This document shows, one piece after another, positions 10,272 through 18,656 of a stretch of 64,000 nucleotides of DNA. The stretch lies in NCBI GenBank assembly GCA_030431525.1, contig JAUIJC010000013.1, positions 1 through 64,000 of the forward strand. Direction: 5' to 3'. Position 1 is the first letter of the stretch. Every line of letters begins with the position of its first letter. A program made the position numbers and the translations under genes. The notes under the pieces were generated by a model. It searched no databases. It was not told the DNA's origin and worked only from the letters and a program-made list of their open reading frames with translations. This DNA is from Bacteroidia bacterium (GTDB lineage Bacteria; Bacteroidota; Bacteroidia; Cytophagales; JAAEPT01).

Positions 10272-10452
10272 GTCTTCTCCTCACTTAGAATAAAAAACAC
10301 TACGTAATATTTTTCTTGTTGTGTGAATAAAATATATTAGGAATTGTAGAGGTTATGATTTGTTGATGCGAATTTAATCTTAGCATCAGTTTACATGATT
10401 TGTTTTTGAAAAGACACCTTATAAATGCCCATTTAGTTTTTTCACGTTTTTT

Positions 10453-10905
10453 ATGGAAAAGGTTGTTGTAACAGGTAGTGAGCATTGGTTAGGGTCAGAA
10501 AACTTTGTTTACACAAGGGTTTTGCCTGACGCAGCTATTGATGTGAATGAGGCAGAAGAGAGTATTAAGGCACGGTATGAACTTCATCCAAAAGTTTGTA
10601 CTGGATTTTTATTAGATCTCAGAGAAATAAAAAGCGCATCTAAGGAGGCTCGAATGCTTTTTAAGGAAGACTTGGGTCATGGAGGCCGTTATTTCGGAAT
10701 GGCTATCGTGGTCGGAAATACCCTTAGTCGTCTGATTGGCAGCTCTTATTTAGGCTTTAATCGCCCTGAAGGATTGCAAATCCAACTATTTGAATCTGTT
10801 GAGGAGGCCCACCAATGGCTGTGCGAGGTGAAGCGCCACCATAAAGGGAATTGTGGGGGTTCCATCGAAAATAATCACCCACAAAGTGGTGCGATGCGTA
10901 TTTAG
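10453..10905 (+). CDS. Small STAS/SpoIIAA-like protein (DUF7793-type)
   Basis: 150 residues, no signal peptide, cytoplasmic. The pattern LLDLREIKSASKEARMLF, followed by IVVGNTLSRLIGSSYLGFNRPEG and SVEEAHQWL, parallels the protein encoded at 13085-13477 (FSDSRGVNYADKPAKDYL, NFYLKISKPIVP, EKALQWLEKF). The two therefore appear to belong to the same small STAS-like family, which I recognise as DUF7793. Its biochemical role is unknown; related folds often bind partner proteins or nucleotides. It precedes the peptidase-fusion gene on the same strand by about 100 bp. The last 25 or so residues (HHKGNCGGSIENNHPQSG) look unstructured. Confidence 0.6.
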   Translation: MEKVVVTGSEHWLGSENFVYTRVLPDAAIDVNEAEESIKARYELHPKVCTGFLLDLREIKSASKEARMLFKEDLGHGGRYFGMAIVVGNTLSRLIGSSYLGFNRPEGLQIQLFESVEEAHQWLCEVKRHHKGNCGGSIENNHPQSGAMRI

Positions 10906-11002
10906 AGGTAACAGGGGGGCAACAGCATCCCCAAGATGTTTCCTTCTCTAAACGAACGTCCCTAATGAGCTTGGCGGCCACAATGGGGCGATCCGCTTGC
11001 GC

Positions 11003-13003
11003 ATGATTAGCCTTTCCATTGATGAAATGCTTTCCCGAATCAAGAAGGGGAAGACTTTTGAGGCCATGGCTGAGGACGGCTCCTTCAGCCTTAAGGTGAG
11101 TGACTATGTACCCTATATTGGTGCTGCCATCCATGCTGGGCACAGGTTTCGAGAGGAATTAAAGTCTGAATGCCTTCTCACTGAGCAAGATCGCTGGTAT
11201 GAGGAGGATCCCGCCACAGAGCAATTTATTGCTGCCCTTCCCATTGTCATAGAGGGACATGATTCCCGTTTTGAATACGATTTGAACCGTTCTCCCGAGG
11301 AGGCCATTCATGAGGTGGCTTGGGGGAAAATGGTTTGGACTAAGCCCCTGTCCAAACGGCAGAAGATTGCCAGCCTCTTAAAGCATCACAATTTTTATAA
11401 GGTGGTGGATGCCCTTGTTGAGGCTGTTGAGCAGCGATTTGGAGGCTGCGTGGTTTATGACATTCATTCCTATAATTATAAGCGTTGGGACCGAGAGGTG
11501 CCTGTCTTTAATATTGGGACAGAGCAGGTGGATACTGACAGGTATCGTAAGCTGATTGACCATTGGAAGCAGAGTTTGGATCCCAAGCGACTGCCTAATT
11601 TAGAAGGGGCTGAGTTTGCAGAAAATGATGTGTTTTTTGGAAGGGGTTATTTCCTAAGCCATATCACCAAGGGATTTCAGAACACCTTGGTGCTTGCCAC
11701 CGAAGTCAAGAAAATTTACTGTGATGAGGAAACGGGTGAGGTATTCCCGCAGGTTGTTGATGGCCTGAGGGAAAGTTTCAAGCGGGCGGTGATTGCGAAT
11801 GCCTCCTATTTTGTCCGCCATTTCTTGGGGCAAAAATCCTTAGAAGGCTTTCACTTACTTTCCTCACGACTGGATCCTGCCGTTTTGCGAGTGGACCGAG
11901 AGCTCTTTCACTTGGCTAAGGATTTTGAGGTGTTGGGGTTTGTAAATCCAGTGAATGTGGAAACTGAGAAAAAGCGGTTTTTCCAGTCCAATTTCAAAAA
12001 CAATCCAGTCTTCCGATATAAACATTTGAATGTTGATCCCTTCCAATTCAAACGGGCCCTTTTCCGATTGCCCGTCGAAGGAATAAGGGACATTGGAATG
12101 CAACGGCTTTATAAGGATGTCATCAATGCTTATGCCGACAAGGCGGATTTGCTGGCAACCTTGGGCACGGAAAAATTCCTGTACAATTCCCTCCGTTATT
12201 TTGGTGAGCCCACGGAAACAGAGGTTGCCAATGCCCGTTTTCTGCTCTATTTGAATGATGATATGCCAAAAGGCGCTCCCGATGTCATGGTGGGAGATGA
12301 GGAGGTCAAGGCGATGTTCGAGGAATCAGCACGCCAATATGGCTTCTCGTGCAGGGTTGAAGTGGCGCCCCGTCAGGTAGCCAAGGCGTTGGTATTGAAT
12401 GCCAAAAAGTTGGTGAAGATTAAGAAAGGAGCGGAATTCACCATGACCGAGGCGAGGGGCTTGGTGCACCATGAAATAGGGGTGCATATGGTCACGACCA
12501 TCAATGCGAGGCAGCAACCCTTGAAAATTTTCCGCTTAGGAATGCCGATTTACACCATGACCCAAGAAGGGTTGGCGGTGTTGGCGGAATACCTGTCAGG
12601 CAGTTTGAATGTGAAGCGCCTGAGAGAGTTGGCCCTTCGGGTGATGGCGATTCGGTTAATGTTGGATGGCTATGATTTCCCAAAAGTGTTTGCCTATCTT
12701 ATGGAGGAGGGAGGGTTGGACCAAGAAGAGGCCTTTTATTTTACGACCCGAATCTTCCGAGGAGGCGGTTTCACCAAGGATTTCCTTTATCTCAAGGGCT
12801 TCCATGATATCCTTTCCTACTATCGAAAGGGCAATCCTTTGGATAACCTGTTGATTGGGAAAATCTCCCTTTCTCATCTTGATATTGTGGATGAGATGGT
12901 TAGTCGAGGACTCATTCTCCCTCCAAGTTATAAGACGATGGCCTTCCGTACGCCAGAGAATAGTGCCTCGCTATTGAGTTATTTGGTGGGAGGGATTAAG
13001 TAG
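11003..13003 (+). CDS. N-formylglutamate amidohydrolase-like domain fused to QEGLA-motif (DUF1704) peptidase
   Basis: 666 residues from the ATG at 11003. The N-terminal third resembles N-formylglutamate amidohydrolases (YVPYIGAAIHAGHRF, VVYDIHSYN). The C-terminal half is the DUF1704 family annotated as flavohemoglobin expression-modulating QEGLA motif protein, related to eukaryotic tubulin tyrosine carboxypeptidases (MATCAP). It has the metal-binding HExxxH (HEIGVH, near residue 490) and the downstream TQEGLAVLAEY (near residue 522) that supplies the glutamate. Both sites look intact, so a zinc carboxypeptidase activity is plausible, but bacterial substrates are not established. A STAS-like gene lies on each side. 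Confidence 0.85.
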   Translation: MISLSIDEMLSRIKKGKTFEAMAEDGSFSLKVSDYVPYIGAAIHAGHRFREELKSECLLTEQDRWYEEDPATEQFIAALPIVIEGHDSRFEYDLNRSPEEAIHEVAWGKMVWTKPLSKRQKIASLLKHHNFYKVVDALVEAVEQRFGGCVVYDIHSYNYKRWDREVPVFNIGTEQVDTDRYRKLIDHWKQSLDPKRLPNLEGAEFAENDVFFGRGYFLSHITKGFQNTLVLATEVKKIYCDEETGEVFPQVVDGLRESFKRAVIANASYFVRHFLGQKSLEGFHLLSSRLDPAVLRVDRELFHLAKDFEVLGFVNPVNVETEKKRFFQSNFKNNPVFRYKHLNVDPFQFKRALFRLPVEGIRDIGMQRLYKDVINAYADKADLLATLGTEKFLYNSLRYFGEPTETEVANARFLLYLNDDMPKGAPDVMVGDEEVKAMFEESARQYGFSCRVEVAPRQVAKALVLNAKKLVKIKKGAEFTMTEARGLVHHEIGVHMVTTINARQQPLKIFRLGMPIYTMTQEGLAVLAEYLSGSLNVKRLRELALRVMAIRLMLDGYDFPKVFAYLMEEGGLDQEEAFYFTTRIFRGGGFTKDFLYLKGFHDILSYYRKGNPLDNLLIGKISLSHLDIVDEMVSRGLILPPSYKTMAFRTPENSASLLSYLVGGIK

Positions 13004-13012
13004 GTAGTTTTG

Positions 13013-13080
13013 GACACAAGACACAAGACACAAGACACAAGACACAAGACACAGGTAGAGATTATGATACTTGTGTCCAA
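13013..13080. repeat. Heptanucleotide tandem array GACACAA x6 with inverted partner
   Basis: Six head-to-tail 7-bp units (five GACACAA, one GACACAG) at 13013-13054, starting 10 bp after the stop codon of the peptidase-fusion gene. The outer sequence TTGGACACAA at 13010-13019 is exactly inverted at 13071-13080 (TTGTGTCCAA), so the element is a hairpin with one amplified arm. It belongs to the same structural class as the arrays at 26713, 54727 and 60438 although the unit sequences differ. Confidence 0.9.
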
Positions 13081-13084
13081 TCGA

Positions 13085-13477
13085 TTATTTGAACTTCTCT
13101 AACCATTGCAAGGCCTTTTCCTTCTTGAGGAAAAGCTTTGTGGGAACAATTGGCTTGCTGATTTTCAGGTAAAAATTTACTGAGGCGATTAACATCGGGC
13201 TATCTACCCAAAGCGCTACGGCCGAGAGTTTTTCACTGCCTTCGTTGGCAAGGTAGTCCTTGGCGGGTTTGTCTGCGTAGTTCACTCCCCGTGAATCAGA
13301 AAAGAGGGGCAAGGTCTTTTTTTGCCATGCAATTCGGTTGTTGACAACGGTTTTGGCAACCTCCAAGGTAATCGTCAAGTTAGGCTTATAGGTGGCGTGG
13401 ATAATGCCATCTTTTAATTCACAGATAGAGAATTCATCCTCTAATCTGCTATCGAATGTGTCGTCGTGCAATGACAT
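13085..13477 (-). CDS. Small STAS/SpoIIAA-like protein (DUF7793-type)
   Basis: 130 residues if translation begins at the ATG at 13477 (MSLHDDTFDSRLEDEFSICELKDG). The frame is open to an ATG at 13573, but those extra residues are encoded by a strong hairpin and look non-native. Characteristic stretches are ICELKDGIIHATYKPNLTI, LFSDSRGVNYADKPAKDYL, WVDSPMLIASVNFYLKI and ALQWLEKF. I assign it to the DUF7793/STAS-like family of small cytoplasmic proteins of unknown role. It converges with the peptidase-fusion gene, so only the location links them. Confidence 0.72.
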   Translation of the reverse strand: MSLHDDTFDSRLEDEFSICELKDGIIHATYKPNLTITLEVAKTVVNNRIAWQKKTLPLFSDSRGVNYADKPAKDYLANEGSEKLSAVALWVDSPMLIASVNFYLKISKPIVPTKLFLKKEKALQWLEKFK

Positions 13478-13495
13478 TCGCTTCTTCTTAAAAGG

Positions 13496-13546
13496 ACTGA
13501 GGTTCAAAGGAAGCATCCATTTGGGATGTTTCCTTTGAACCTCAGT
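13496..13546. repeat. 23-bp-stem hairpin immediately upstream of the STAS-like gene
   Basis: Left arm 13496-13518 and right arm 13524-13546 pair over 23 bases with a single G-T-type mismatch, around a 5-nt loop. The arms contain ACTGAGGTTCAAAGGAA and its complement. It ends 18 bp before the ATG at 13477, inside the expected leader of that gene. It could be an attenuating 5-prime UTR structure or a small inserted palindrome. Confidence 0.8.
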
Positions 13547-13594
13547 GAACTTTGAAAAGTTTGATTTGAGCACTTAAAATCTGAAGTTATGCTG

Positions 13595-13692
13595 TCACCT
13601 GCCAACAGCCGGAGGCTTTGGCAGTGTGAGTATTCTTCGCAGAGCTGTTTTTCATACCACGCTGCCAAAGCTTGCAGCTGTTGGCAGGTGAT
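13595..13692. repeat. Long imperfect inverted repeat between hemE and the STAS-like gene
   Basis: Arms of about 34 bp: one begins TCACCTGCCAACAGC at 13595, and its inverse ends CTGTTGGCAGGTGA at 13692. Mismatches cluster at the centre of the arms, and the loop is about 30 bp. It lies directly after the hemE stop codon and may contribute to its termination, but the length and structure suggest an inserted element. Confidence 0.75.
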
Positions 13693-13706
13693 ATGAAAAA
13701 CTTCAC

Positions 13707-14744
13707 TTAAAACTTCATTGTGTGCTCTTTTACCGTTTGGATAAAGACTTTTACTTTCTCAGGGTCCGTGTCTGGGTAAACGCCATGGCCAAGGTTTGCG
13801 ATATGGCGTGATCCACGGAATTTGTCCAACATCTCGATGGTTTTTTCCTGAATGGTTTCAGGGCTGCCATAGAGGACACAAGGGTCAAGGTTTCCTTGGA
13901 GCGTTTTGGCTGGGCCGATGATGCGGCGCGATTCCAAAATATCCATGTTCCAGTCCAAACCGATGGTCTGACAGTTCAACTGCGACAAGGCTTGGCGGGC
14001 GAAGAATGCGCCTTTGGCAAACAAAGTAACAGGAACGTCTTCAGGGAGGGCGTGGCAAATCTGTGCGAGATAGCGCACTGAGAATTCCTGATATTGGTCA
14101 GGAGGGAGAATGCCCGCCCATGAGTCGAAGATTTGAACCATGTCAGCGCCAGCCTTAATTTGCGCCTTGAGGTACTCGATGGTGGAATCAGTGATTTTTT
14201 GCAACAATGCCTCGGAGGTCATCGGATCTGTGTAGAGCATCCGACGTGCCTTGGAGAAGGTCTTAGAGCCACTTCCTTCCACCATGTAGGCGAAAATGGT
14301 CCATGGAGCACCTGCAAATCCAATCAATGGAACCCTTCCGTTCAAGCCTTTTTTGGTGAGGCGGATGGCCTCCATCACATAGCCCAACTCCGTTTCAGGG
14401 TCTGGGATAATCAACTTTTCTACGTCGGCTACGGTCTCAATCGTGTTTTCGAAGATTGGTCCACGTTTTTCCACCATTTCATACGGAAGCCCCATAGCTT
14501 GTGGGATTTCCAAAATGTCGGAGAAAACGATAGCCGCATCCACACCCAGAATGTCAACAGGCTGGATGGTCACCTCGGCGGCAAGCTCAGGGGTTTGCAC
14601 CAAATTCTTGAAACTTCCTACACTCGCACGTACTTCACGATATTCCTTGAGGATACGACCGGCTTGGCGCATGAGCCATACTGGTGTGCGTTCAACAAAT
14701 TCTCCACGGGCGGTACGTAAGATGAGGTCGTTTTGCAAAGGCAT
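13707..14744 (-). CDS. hemE: HemE, uroporphyrinogen decarboxylase
   Basis: 345 residues, full length. Converts uroporphyrinogen III to coproporphyrinogen III in haem synthesis by four decarboxylations. Signature regions are [18 protein letters not shown] near the N-terminus ([10 protein letters not shown] binds substrate carboxylates) and [16 protein letters not shown] in the middle (UROD signature 2). The catalytic Asp lies in the [14 protein letters not shown] region. The C-terminal [15 protein letters not shown] completes the family pattern. It is transcribed leftward, alone, and shares a 184-bp divergent promoter region with argB. Confidence 0.97.
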   Translation of the reverse strand: MPLQNDLILRTARGEFVERTPVWLMRQAGRILKEYREVRASVGSFKNLVQTPELAAEVTIQPVDILGVDAAIVFSDILEIPQAMGLPYEMVEKRGPIFENTIETVADVEKLIIPDPETELGYVMEAIRLTKKGLNGRVPLIGFAGAPWTIFAYMVEGSGSKTFSKARRMLYTDPMTSEALLQKITDSTIEYLKAQIKAGADMVQIFDSWAGILPPDQYQEFSVRYLAQICHALPEDVPVTLFAKGAFFARQALSQLNCQTIGLDWNMDILESRRIIGPAKTLQGNLDPCVLYGSPETIQEKTIEMLDKFRGSRHIANLGHGVYPDTDPEKVKVFIQTVKEHTMKF

Positions 14745-14928
14745 AAATGCTGATTTAAGGTGCTTTTGACGTGCTAAATTGTTGTGGCGATTGTTACGGG
14801 TTGAGCAAGAGCTCGTTAGAATTTTTTCAGCGCCTATTTTGTTGAATGAGTATTCAAAATCTTCTAAGGCTGAAAAAGCACTGCTTCTTACATCTGCCTA
14901 ATTTAATGCTTTTTACGATTTTTGCAGA

Positions 14929-15717
14929 ATGGAGCAGCTGACAGTTATTAAGATAGGCGGAAACATCGTGGACAACGAGACCGCTTTAGATCAATTCTTA
15001 TCCGATTTTTCTTCAATTCCAGGCCGTAAGGTACTTGTGCATGGCGGTGGGAAAATTGCTACCCGCATTGGACAAAAAATGGGAGTAGAGGCCAACATGG
15101 TGAACGGTCGCCGAGTGACCGATGCCCAAACCATTGAGTTGGTGACCATGGTGTATGGCGGCTTGGTGAATAAAAATATTGTGGCCAAACTTCAGGCCTT
15201 GGACTGTGATGCGATTGGATTTACTGGTGCCGATGGCAATGTTATCCGTTCGGTAAAGCGTCCCGTGAAGGATGTGGATTATGGATTTGTAGGTGATGTG
15301 GAAGAGGTAGATGCGGAATTCTTGTCCACCATTTTGGAAAGTGGTCGTCAGCCGGTGATGGCGCCTTTGACCCATAATAAACAGGGTCAGATGTTGAACA
15401 CCAATGCCGACACCATCGCTTCAACATTGGCGGTAGGCCTGTCCTCGAAGTATGAAACTCAGCTCATTTATTGTTTTGAGCTTCCGGGAGTGATGCGCGA
15501 CATCAATGACGAGGGTTCTGTGATTACGCAGATTAACCCTGAGTCTTATGCCCAACTTCGTGAGGAAGGTGTGATTGTGGCGGGCATGATTCCAAAAATG
15601 GATAACTGCTTTGACGCCATTGGCCAAGGAGTGAGCAAAGTGCGCATCGCCCAAGCCTCTGATTTGAAAAGCATTTTGGTGGATGGGGAACAAAAAGGAA
15701 CAACCTTGCAGGCATGA
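14929..15717 (+). CDS. argB: ArgB, N-acetylglutamate (or N-succinylglutamate) kinase
   Basis: 262 residues of the amino-acid kinase fold: the N-terminal KIGGNIVD phosphate loop, VHGGGKIA, the substrate loop NGRRVTDAQTIELV, NTNADTIAS, and the C-terminal lysine region AGMIPKMDNC. It phosphorylates the gamma-carboxylate of N-acylglutamate in arginine synthesis. Some Bacteroidota use succinylated rather than acetylated intermediates, and the sequence alone does not show me which applies here. Its stop codon overlaps the ATG of the next gene (ATGA), so the two are translationally coupled. Confidence 0.93.
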   Translation: MEQLTVIKIGGNIVDNETALDQFLSDFSSIPGRKVLVHGGGKIATRIGQKMGVEANMVNGRRVTDAQTIELVTMVYGGLVNKNIVAKLQALDCDAIGFTGADGNVIRSVKRPVKDVDYGFVGDVEEVDAEFLSTILESGRQPVMAPLTHNKQGQMLNTNADTIASTLAVGLSSKYETQLIYCFELPGVMRDINDEGSVITQINPESYAQLREEGVIVAGMIPKMDNCFDAIGQGVSKVRIAQASDLKSILVDGEQKGTTLQA

Positions 15718-16772
15718 TTACCCAATTACAAGAGGAAGCGATTGAGCTGTTGAAAAAAATGATTGCCACCCCTTCACTTAGTCGTGAGGAGGAGGGAACG
15801 GCGGCATTGATCGACAGTTTTTTGCAGGAGCGTGGCGTCCAAACGCACCGCAAGCAGAACAATGTATATGCGTTCAACAAGCATTTTGATGCTGCAAAGC
15901 CGACTGTGTTGTTGAATTCCCATCATGACACCGTCAAGCCGAATGCCGGCTATACGAAGGATCCGTTCGCTCCAATTGTGGAGGATGGAAAACTCTTTGG
16001 TTTGGGCAGTAATGACGCAGGTGGTTGTTTGGTGTCTTTGATTGCGACATTCCTGTATTTCCATGAAAGGGAAGGGCTCAACTACAATTTTGTGCTTGCA
16101 GCCACTGCCGAGGAAGAGATTTCTGGAAGGAATGGTCTGGAGCTGACCTTGCCGGAATTGCCAAAGATTGATTTTGCCATCGTAGGGGAACCGACTCAAA
16201 TGGATGCTGCTGTGGCTGAAAAAGGGTTGATGGTATTGGATTGTGAGGCGAAGGGCAAAGCTGGGCACGCCGCTCGAGAGGAAGGAGAAAACGCAATTTA
16301 TAAGGCGTTGCAGGACATTGAATGGTTCAGAACGTTTGAATTTCCTAAGGTTTCCGAGACGCTTGGGAAAATGAAGATGTCTGTAACGGTGATTGAGGCT
16401 GGCAGCCAGCACAATGTCGTGCCTGACACCTGTAAGTTTGTGGTGGATGTGCGTGTGACCGATTCATATTCCCACGAGGAGGTGTTGGAGACTATTGGGG
16501 AGAACGTACGATCCTCTGTGACGCCACGTTCCGCGCGTCTGCGTTCATCAGGAATCCGGATGGATCACCCTTTTGTTCAAGCCAGTTTGGAAGATGGTGC
16601 TGAGCCTTATGGTTCGCCGACCATGTCTGACCAAGCGTTATTCTCAGGAGAGTCCATCAAAATGGGGCCTGGCAAGTCTGAGCGTTCCCATACGGCAGAT
16701 GAGTTTATTTTCTTACATGAGATTGAGGAAGGAATTGCTACTTACATCCGAAGGTTGGAGAAAATCGTGTGA
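15714..16772 (+). CDS. argE: M20-family N-acyl-ornithine deacylase (ArgE-like)
   Basis: 352 residues with the di-zinc M20 peptidase layout: HHDTVKP (first metal His and catalytic Asp), GLGSNDAGG (bridging Asp), AEEEISGRNG (catalytic Glu-Glu), GEPTQMDAA, and a C-terminal RSHTADEFI that supplies the last metal His. The 4-bp overlap with argB indicates that it removes the acyl group from N-acetyl- or N-succinyl-ornithine in arginine synthesis. Family members also include DapE, but the argB coupling makes the arginine role much more likely. Confidence 0.9.
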   Translation: MITQLQEEAIELLKKMIATPSLSREEEGTAALIDSFLQERGVQTHRKQNNVYAFNKHFDAAKPTVLLNSHHDTVKPNAGYTKDPFAPIVEDGKLFGLGSNDAGGCLVSLIATFLYFHEREGLNYNFVLAATAEEEISGRNGLELTLPELPKIDFAIVGEPTQMDAAVAEKGLMVLDCEAKGKAGHAAREEGENAIYKALQDIEWFRTFEFPKVSETLGKMKMSVTVIEAGSQHNVVPDTCKFVVDVRVTDSYSHEEVLETIGENVRSSVTPRSARLRSSGIRMDHPFVQASLEDGAEPYGSPTMSDQALFSGESIKMGPGKSERSHTADEFIFLHEIEEGIATYIRRLEKIV

Positions 16773-16788
16773 TCTCATTTTCTATCTT

Positions 16789-16832
16789 GAAAAGCCCTGT
16801 ATGCTTCATTGGAGCATGCAGGGCTTTTTTTG
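16789..16832 (+). terminator. Rho-independent terminator of argB-argE
   Basis: Stem AAAGCCCTGTATGCTTC / GGAGCATGCAGGGCTTT with an internal mismatch near the loop, followed by seven T residues; it begins about 17 bp after the argE stop. Confidence 0.85.
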
Positions 16833-16941
16833 TGCTTCATTTTGGAATAAATGGCCCATGAGGGCTAACCTAAGAAGGGAAATGTTCGTTTGACAAGGGT
16901 GCAAAAGTTCTTTTTAGCATTTCTTTAAACTTTCACTTCTT

Positions 16942-18381
16942 ATGAGAAAAGTTACTTTGTCGTTCTTGGCGTTTTTCTTTTCGCTGGCAGCATGGGCGCA
17001 GATGCCCAACATGAGTTTCGAAGACTGGGACATGGGAGATTCGCTCTATCTTCAGCCCGCAGTGGATGGTGATTTTTATTGTTCAGCCTACTTGTCTAAT
17101 CTATATGGGGGGACACCCAATATGACACGTGTTGATGGCAAGTCAGGCCATGCAATTCGTGTAGAAACGGCTTCGAACTCCATGCTTGGTTATTTTGTGT
17201 TTGGGCGGACACGTAGTGAGGATTTGGCTCAAGACGATGATTTGTATGGTGGTTTCCCATTCTACAATCAAAATGTAGCCAAGCTGACCTGTGACATGCG
17301 GTATGATGTGTCATTGAACGATTCCGCAACAGTGATGGTCAGCTTTCTTTACAAGGACTCAGTTATTGCCCACACCACTCACAAGTTTGCGGGAACTCAG
17401 GAGACGTTTATGCCAATGAGTATCTGGTTACAGCGTCCGGAAATGATGCCGGACAAATGTATCATTGCGGTAACCTCTGAGGATACGAAGAATTTTGGGT
17501 CTGCTCCAGGAAATTATGTAGAGGTGGATAATATGATTTTAGAGGGGGAGAATGGTGAACAATATTATGTGCCGGACGGTGATTTTGAGGTCTGGGAAAC
17601 CGCCCGAAATATGAAATGTGATGGCTGGGAGGGATACAACCATTTACCGCACGACGAATCTTTTTCTCCGGTAGAGGATGATGTTGTTGATGGGGGTTAT
17701 GCCATAAAAATTAAAACGGTGCAGTTGCCTGGTGAGGAGCCGATGGGACATATGGAAATCGGTTCTTTCACTTACAATGACATCATTCCAGGTATGGGGC
17801 TGAATGGGCAAGTGCTTGATACTTTCTCATTTTACTATAAATACATTCCAGCCGAAGGAAAAAGTGATACGGCGTTGTGTGTATTGGGAATGACCCAGTA
17901 TGCAGACAGTCAGCGTACCATTGTTGGGTTTAACCAATCGCAGTTGATTCCACAATCAGAGTGGACAAAAGTGAGTATTCCTATGGAATACCATGAAGGG
18001 ACTATGGCAGATTCCATGGCAATTCTTTTTGTGGCAAGCCATGAAGAAGAAGGAGTGACCACTAACAAAGCACAGATTGGTAGCACGCTGTATTTGGATA
18101 ATATTGAAATGAAAATGGCCACGCCTTTGGCTGATAAAAATACCACTTTGAAGTCGAGTTTGGCGGTGTCTCCAAACCCTTCCACAGGCATGGTGAACTT
18201 GAATCCTATAGAGGGAGAAACTGGTTTCCGTCTTTATGATATTACCGGGAATGAGGTTTACCAAACCAAGGTGAGTAAAGCTCAAAAAGTGAATTTGGCT
18301 GAAAAGCCAGGCATGTATTTCTACATGTTCATGGATAAAGAGGGTAATGTCAGCCGCTCAGGGAAGTTGCTGTTGAAGTAA
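16942..18381 (+). CDS. T9SS cargo protein with PCMD-type domains and C-terminal sorting domain
   Basis: 479 residues: signal peptide (MRKVTLSFLAFFFSLAAWAQ), then two similar halves, each opening with a FEDWD/FEVWE motif (residues 25-30 and about 215-220). This is the pattern of the PCMD putative carbohydrate-metabolism domain of Bacteroidota surface proteins. The last 75 or so residues form a type A T9SS sorting domain: SLAVSPNPSTGMVNLNP, FRLYDITGNEVYQ, and the terminal SGKLLLK. It is therefore expected to be secreted through the type IX system and anchored or released at the surface. It lies next to the porV/porU genes of that system, though on the opposite strand. Confidence 0.85.
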   Translation: MRKVTLSFLAFFFSLAAWAQMPNMSFEDWDMGDSLYLQPAVDGDFYCSAYLSNLYGGTPNMTRVDGKSGHAIRVETASNSMLGYFVFGRTRSEDLAQDDDLYGGFPFYNQNVAKLTCDMRYDVSLNDSATVMVSFLYKDSVIAHTTHKFAGTQETFMPMSIWLQRPEMMPDKCIIAVTSEDTKNFGSAPGNYVEVDNMILEGENGEQYYVPDGDFEVWETARNMKCDGWEGYNHLPHDESFSPVEDDVVDGGYAIKIKTVQLPGEEPMGHMEIGSFTYNDIIPGMGLNGQVLDTFSFYYKYIPAEGKSDTALCVLGMTQYADSQRTIVGFNQSQLIPQSEWTKVSIPMEYHEGTMADSMAILFVASHEEEGVTTNKAQIGSTLYLDNIEMKMATPLADKNTTLKSSLAVSPNPSTGMVNLNPIEGETGFRLYDITGNEVYQTKVSKAQKVNLAEKPGMYFYMFMDKEGNVSRSGKLLLK

Positions 18382-18402
18382 TCTCTTGTGATTTTAAATG
18401 GA

Positions 18403-18441
18403 GGAACCTCCCTTGCCAGCGTTTTGGCACGGGAGGTTTTT
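18403..18441 (+). terminator. Rho-independent terminator after the PCMD cargo gene
   Basis: Stem AACCTCCC / GGGAGGTT with an inner TTGCCA/TGGCA-like extension and a T-run; it starts about 20 bp after the stop codon. Confidence 0.8.
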
Positions 18442-18460
18442 GTTGTTAGATGTTTTTGGG

Positions 18461-18563
18461 CCGATGGATTGAAATCCATCGCTATGGAGAACCGCCCTTA
18501 CAGGGCTCAATAATGATAGCCCTGTAAGGGCGGTTCTCCATAGCAAAGGACTTTAGTCCTTTG
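18461..18563. repeat. Modular three-hairpin intergenic element, copy B
   Basis: The clearest copy. Hairpin 1: CGATGGATT-GA-AATCCATCG (18462-18481). Hairpin 2: a perfect 25-bp stem containing TATGGAGAACCGCCCTTACA (18483-18507 with 18518-18542). Hairpin 3: the perfect palindrome CAAAGGACTTTAGTCCTTTG (18544-18563). The joins between hairpins are GCTATGGA and CCATAGC. Confidence 0.92.
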
Positions 18564-18597
18564 AATTTTAGCCAAGTGGGCGATGAAAAATTGACCA

Positions 18598-18637
18598 ATA
18601 AAAAAGCGTCGAGAAGAATATCTCCTCGACGCTTAAT
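18598..18637 (-). terminator. Rho-independent terminator of porV
   Basis: Read on the minus strand: AAGCGTCGAGGAGATA with its complement TCTCCTCGACGCTT-like arm, followed by TTTTTT. It begins 20 bp after the porV stop codon. Confidence 0.85.
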
Positions 18638-18656
18638 AGAAAGAATTTGTAAGCTC

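Noticed and set aside
10300-10485. Small leftward gene upstream of the STAS-like gene
   Set aside because: AT-rich, no signal peptide or family pattern, and it overlaps the start of a better-supported gene.
13013-13080. CRISPR-like array
   Set aside because: Units are 7 bp and directly adjacent; there are no spacers and no cas genes nearby.
18544-18563. Transcription-factor operator or terminator (CAAAGGAC palindrome)
   Set aside because: The same palindrome occurs in several unrelated intergenic regions as part of a larger three-hairpin element and has no T-run.
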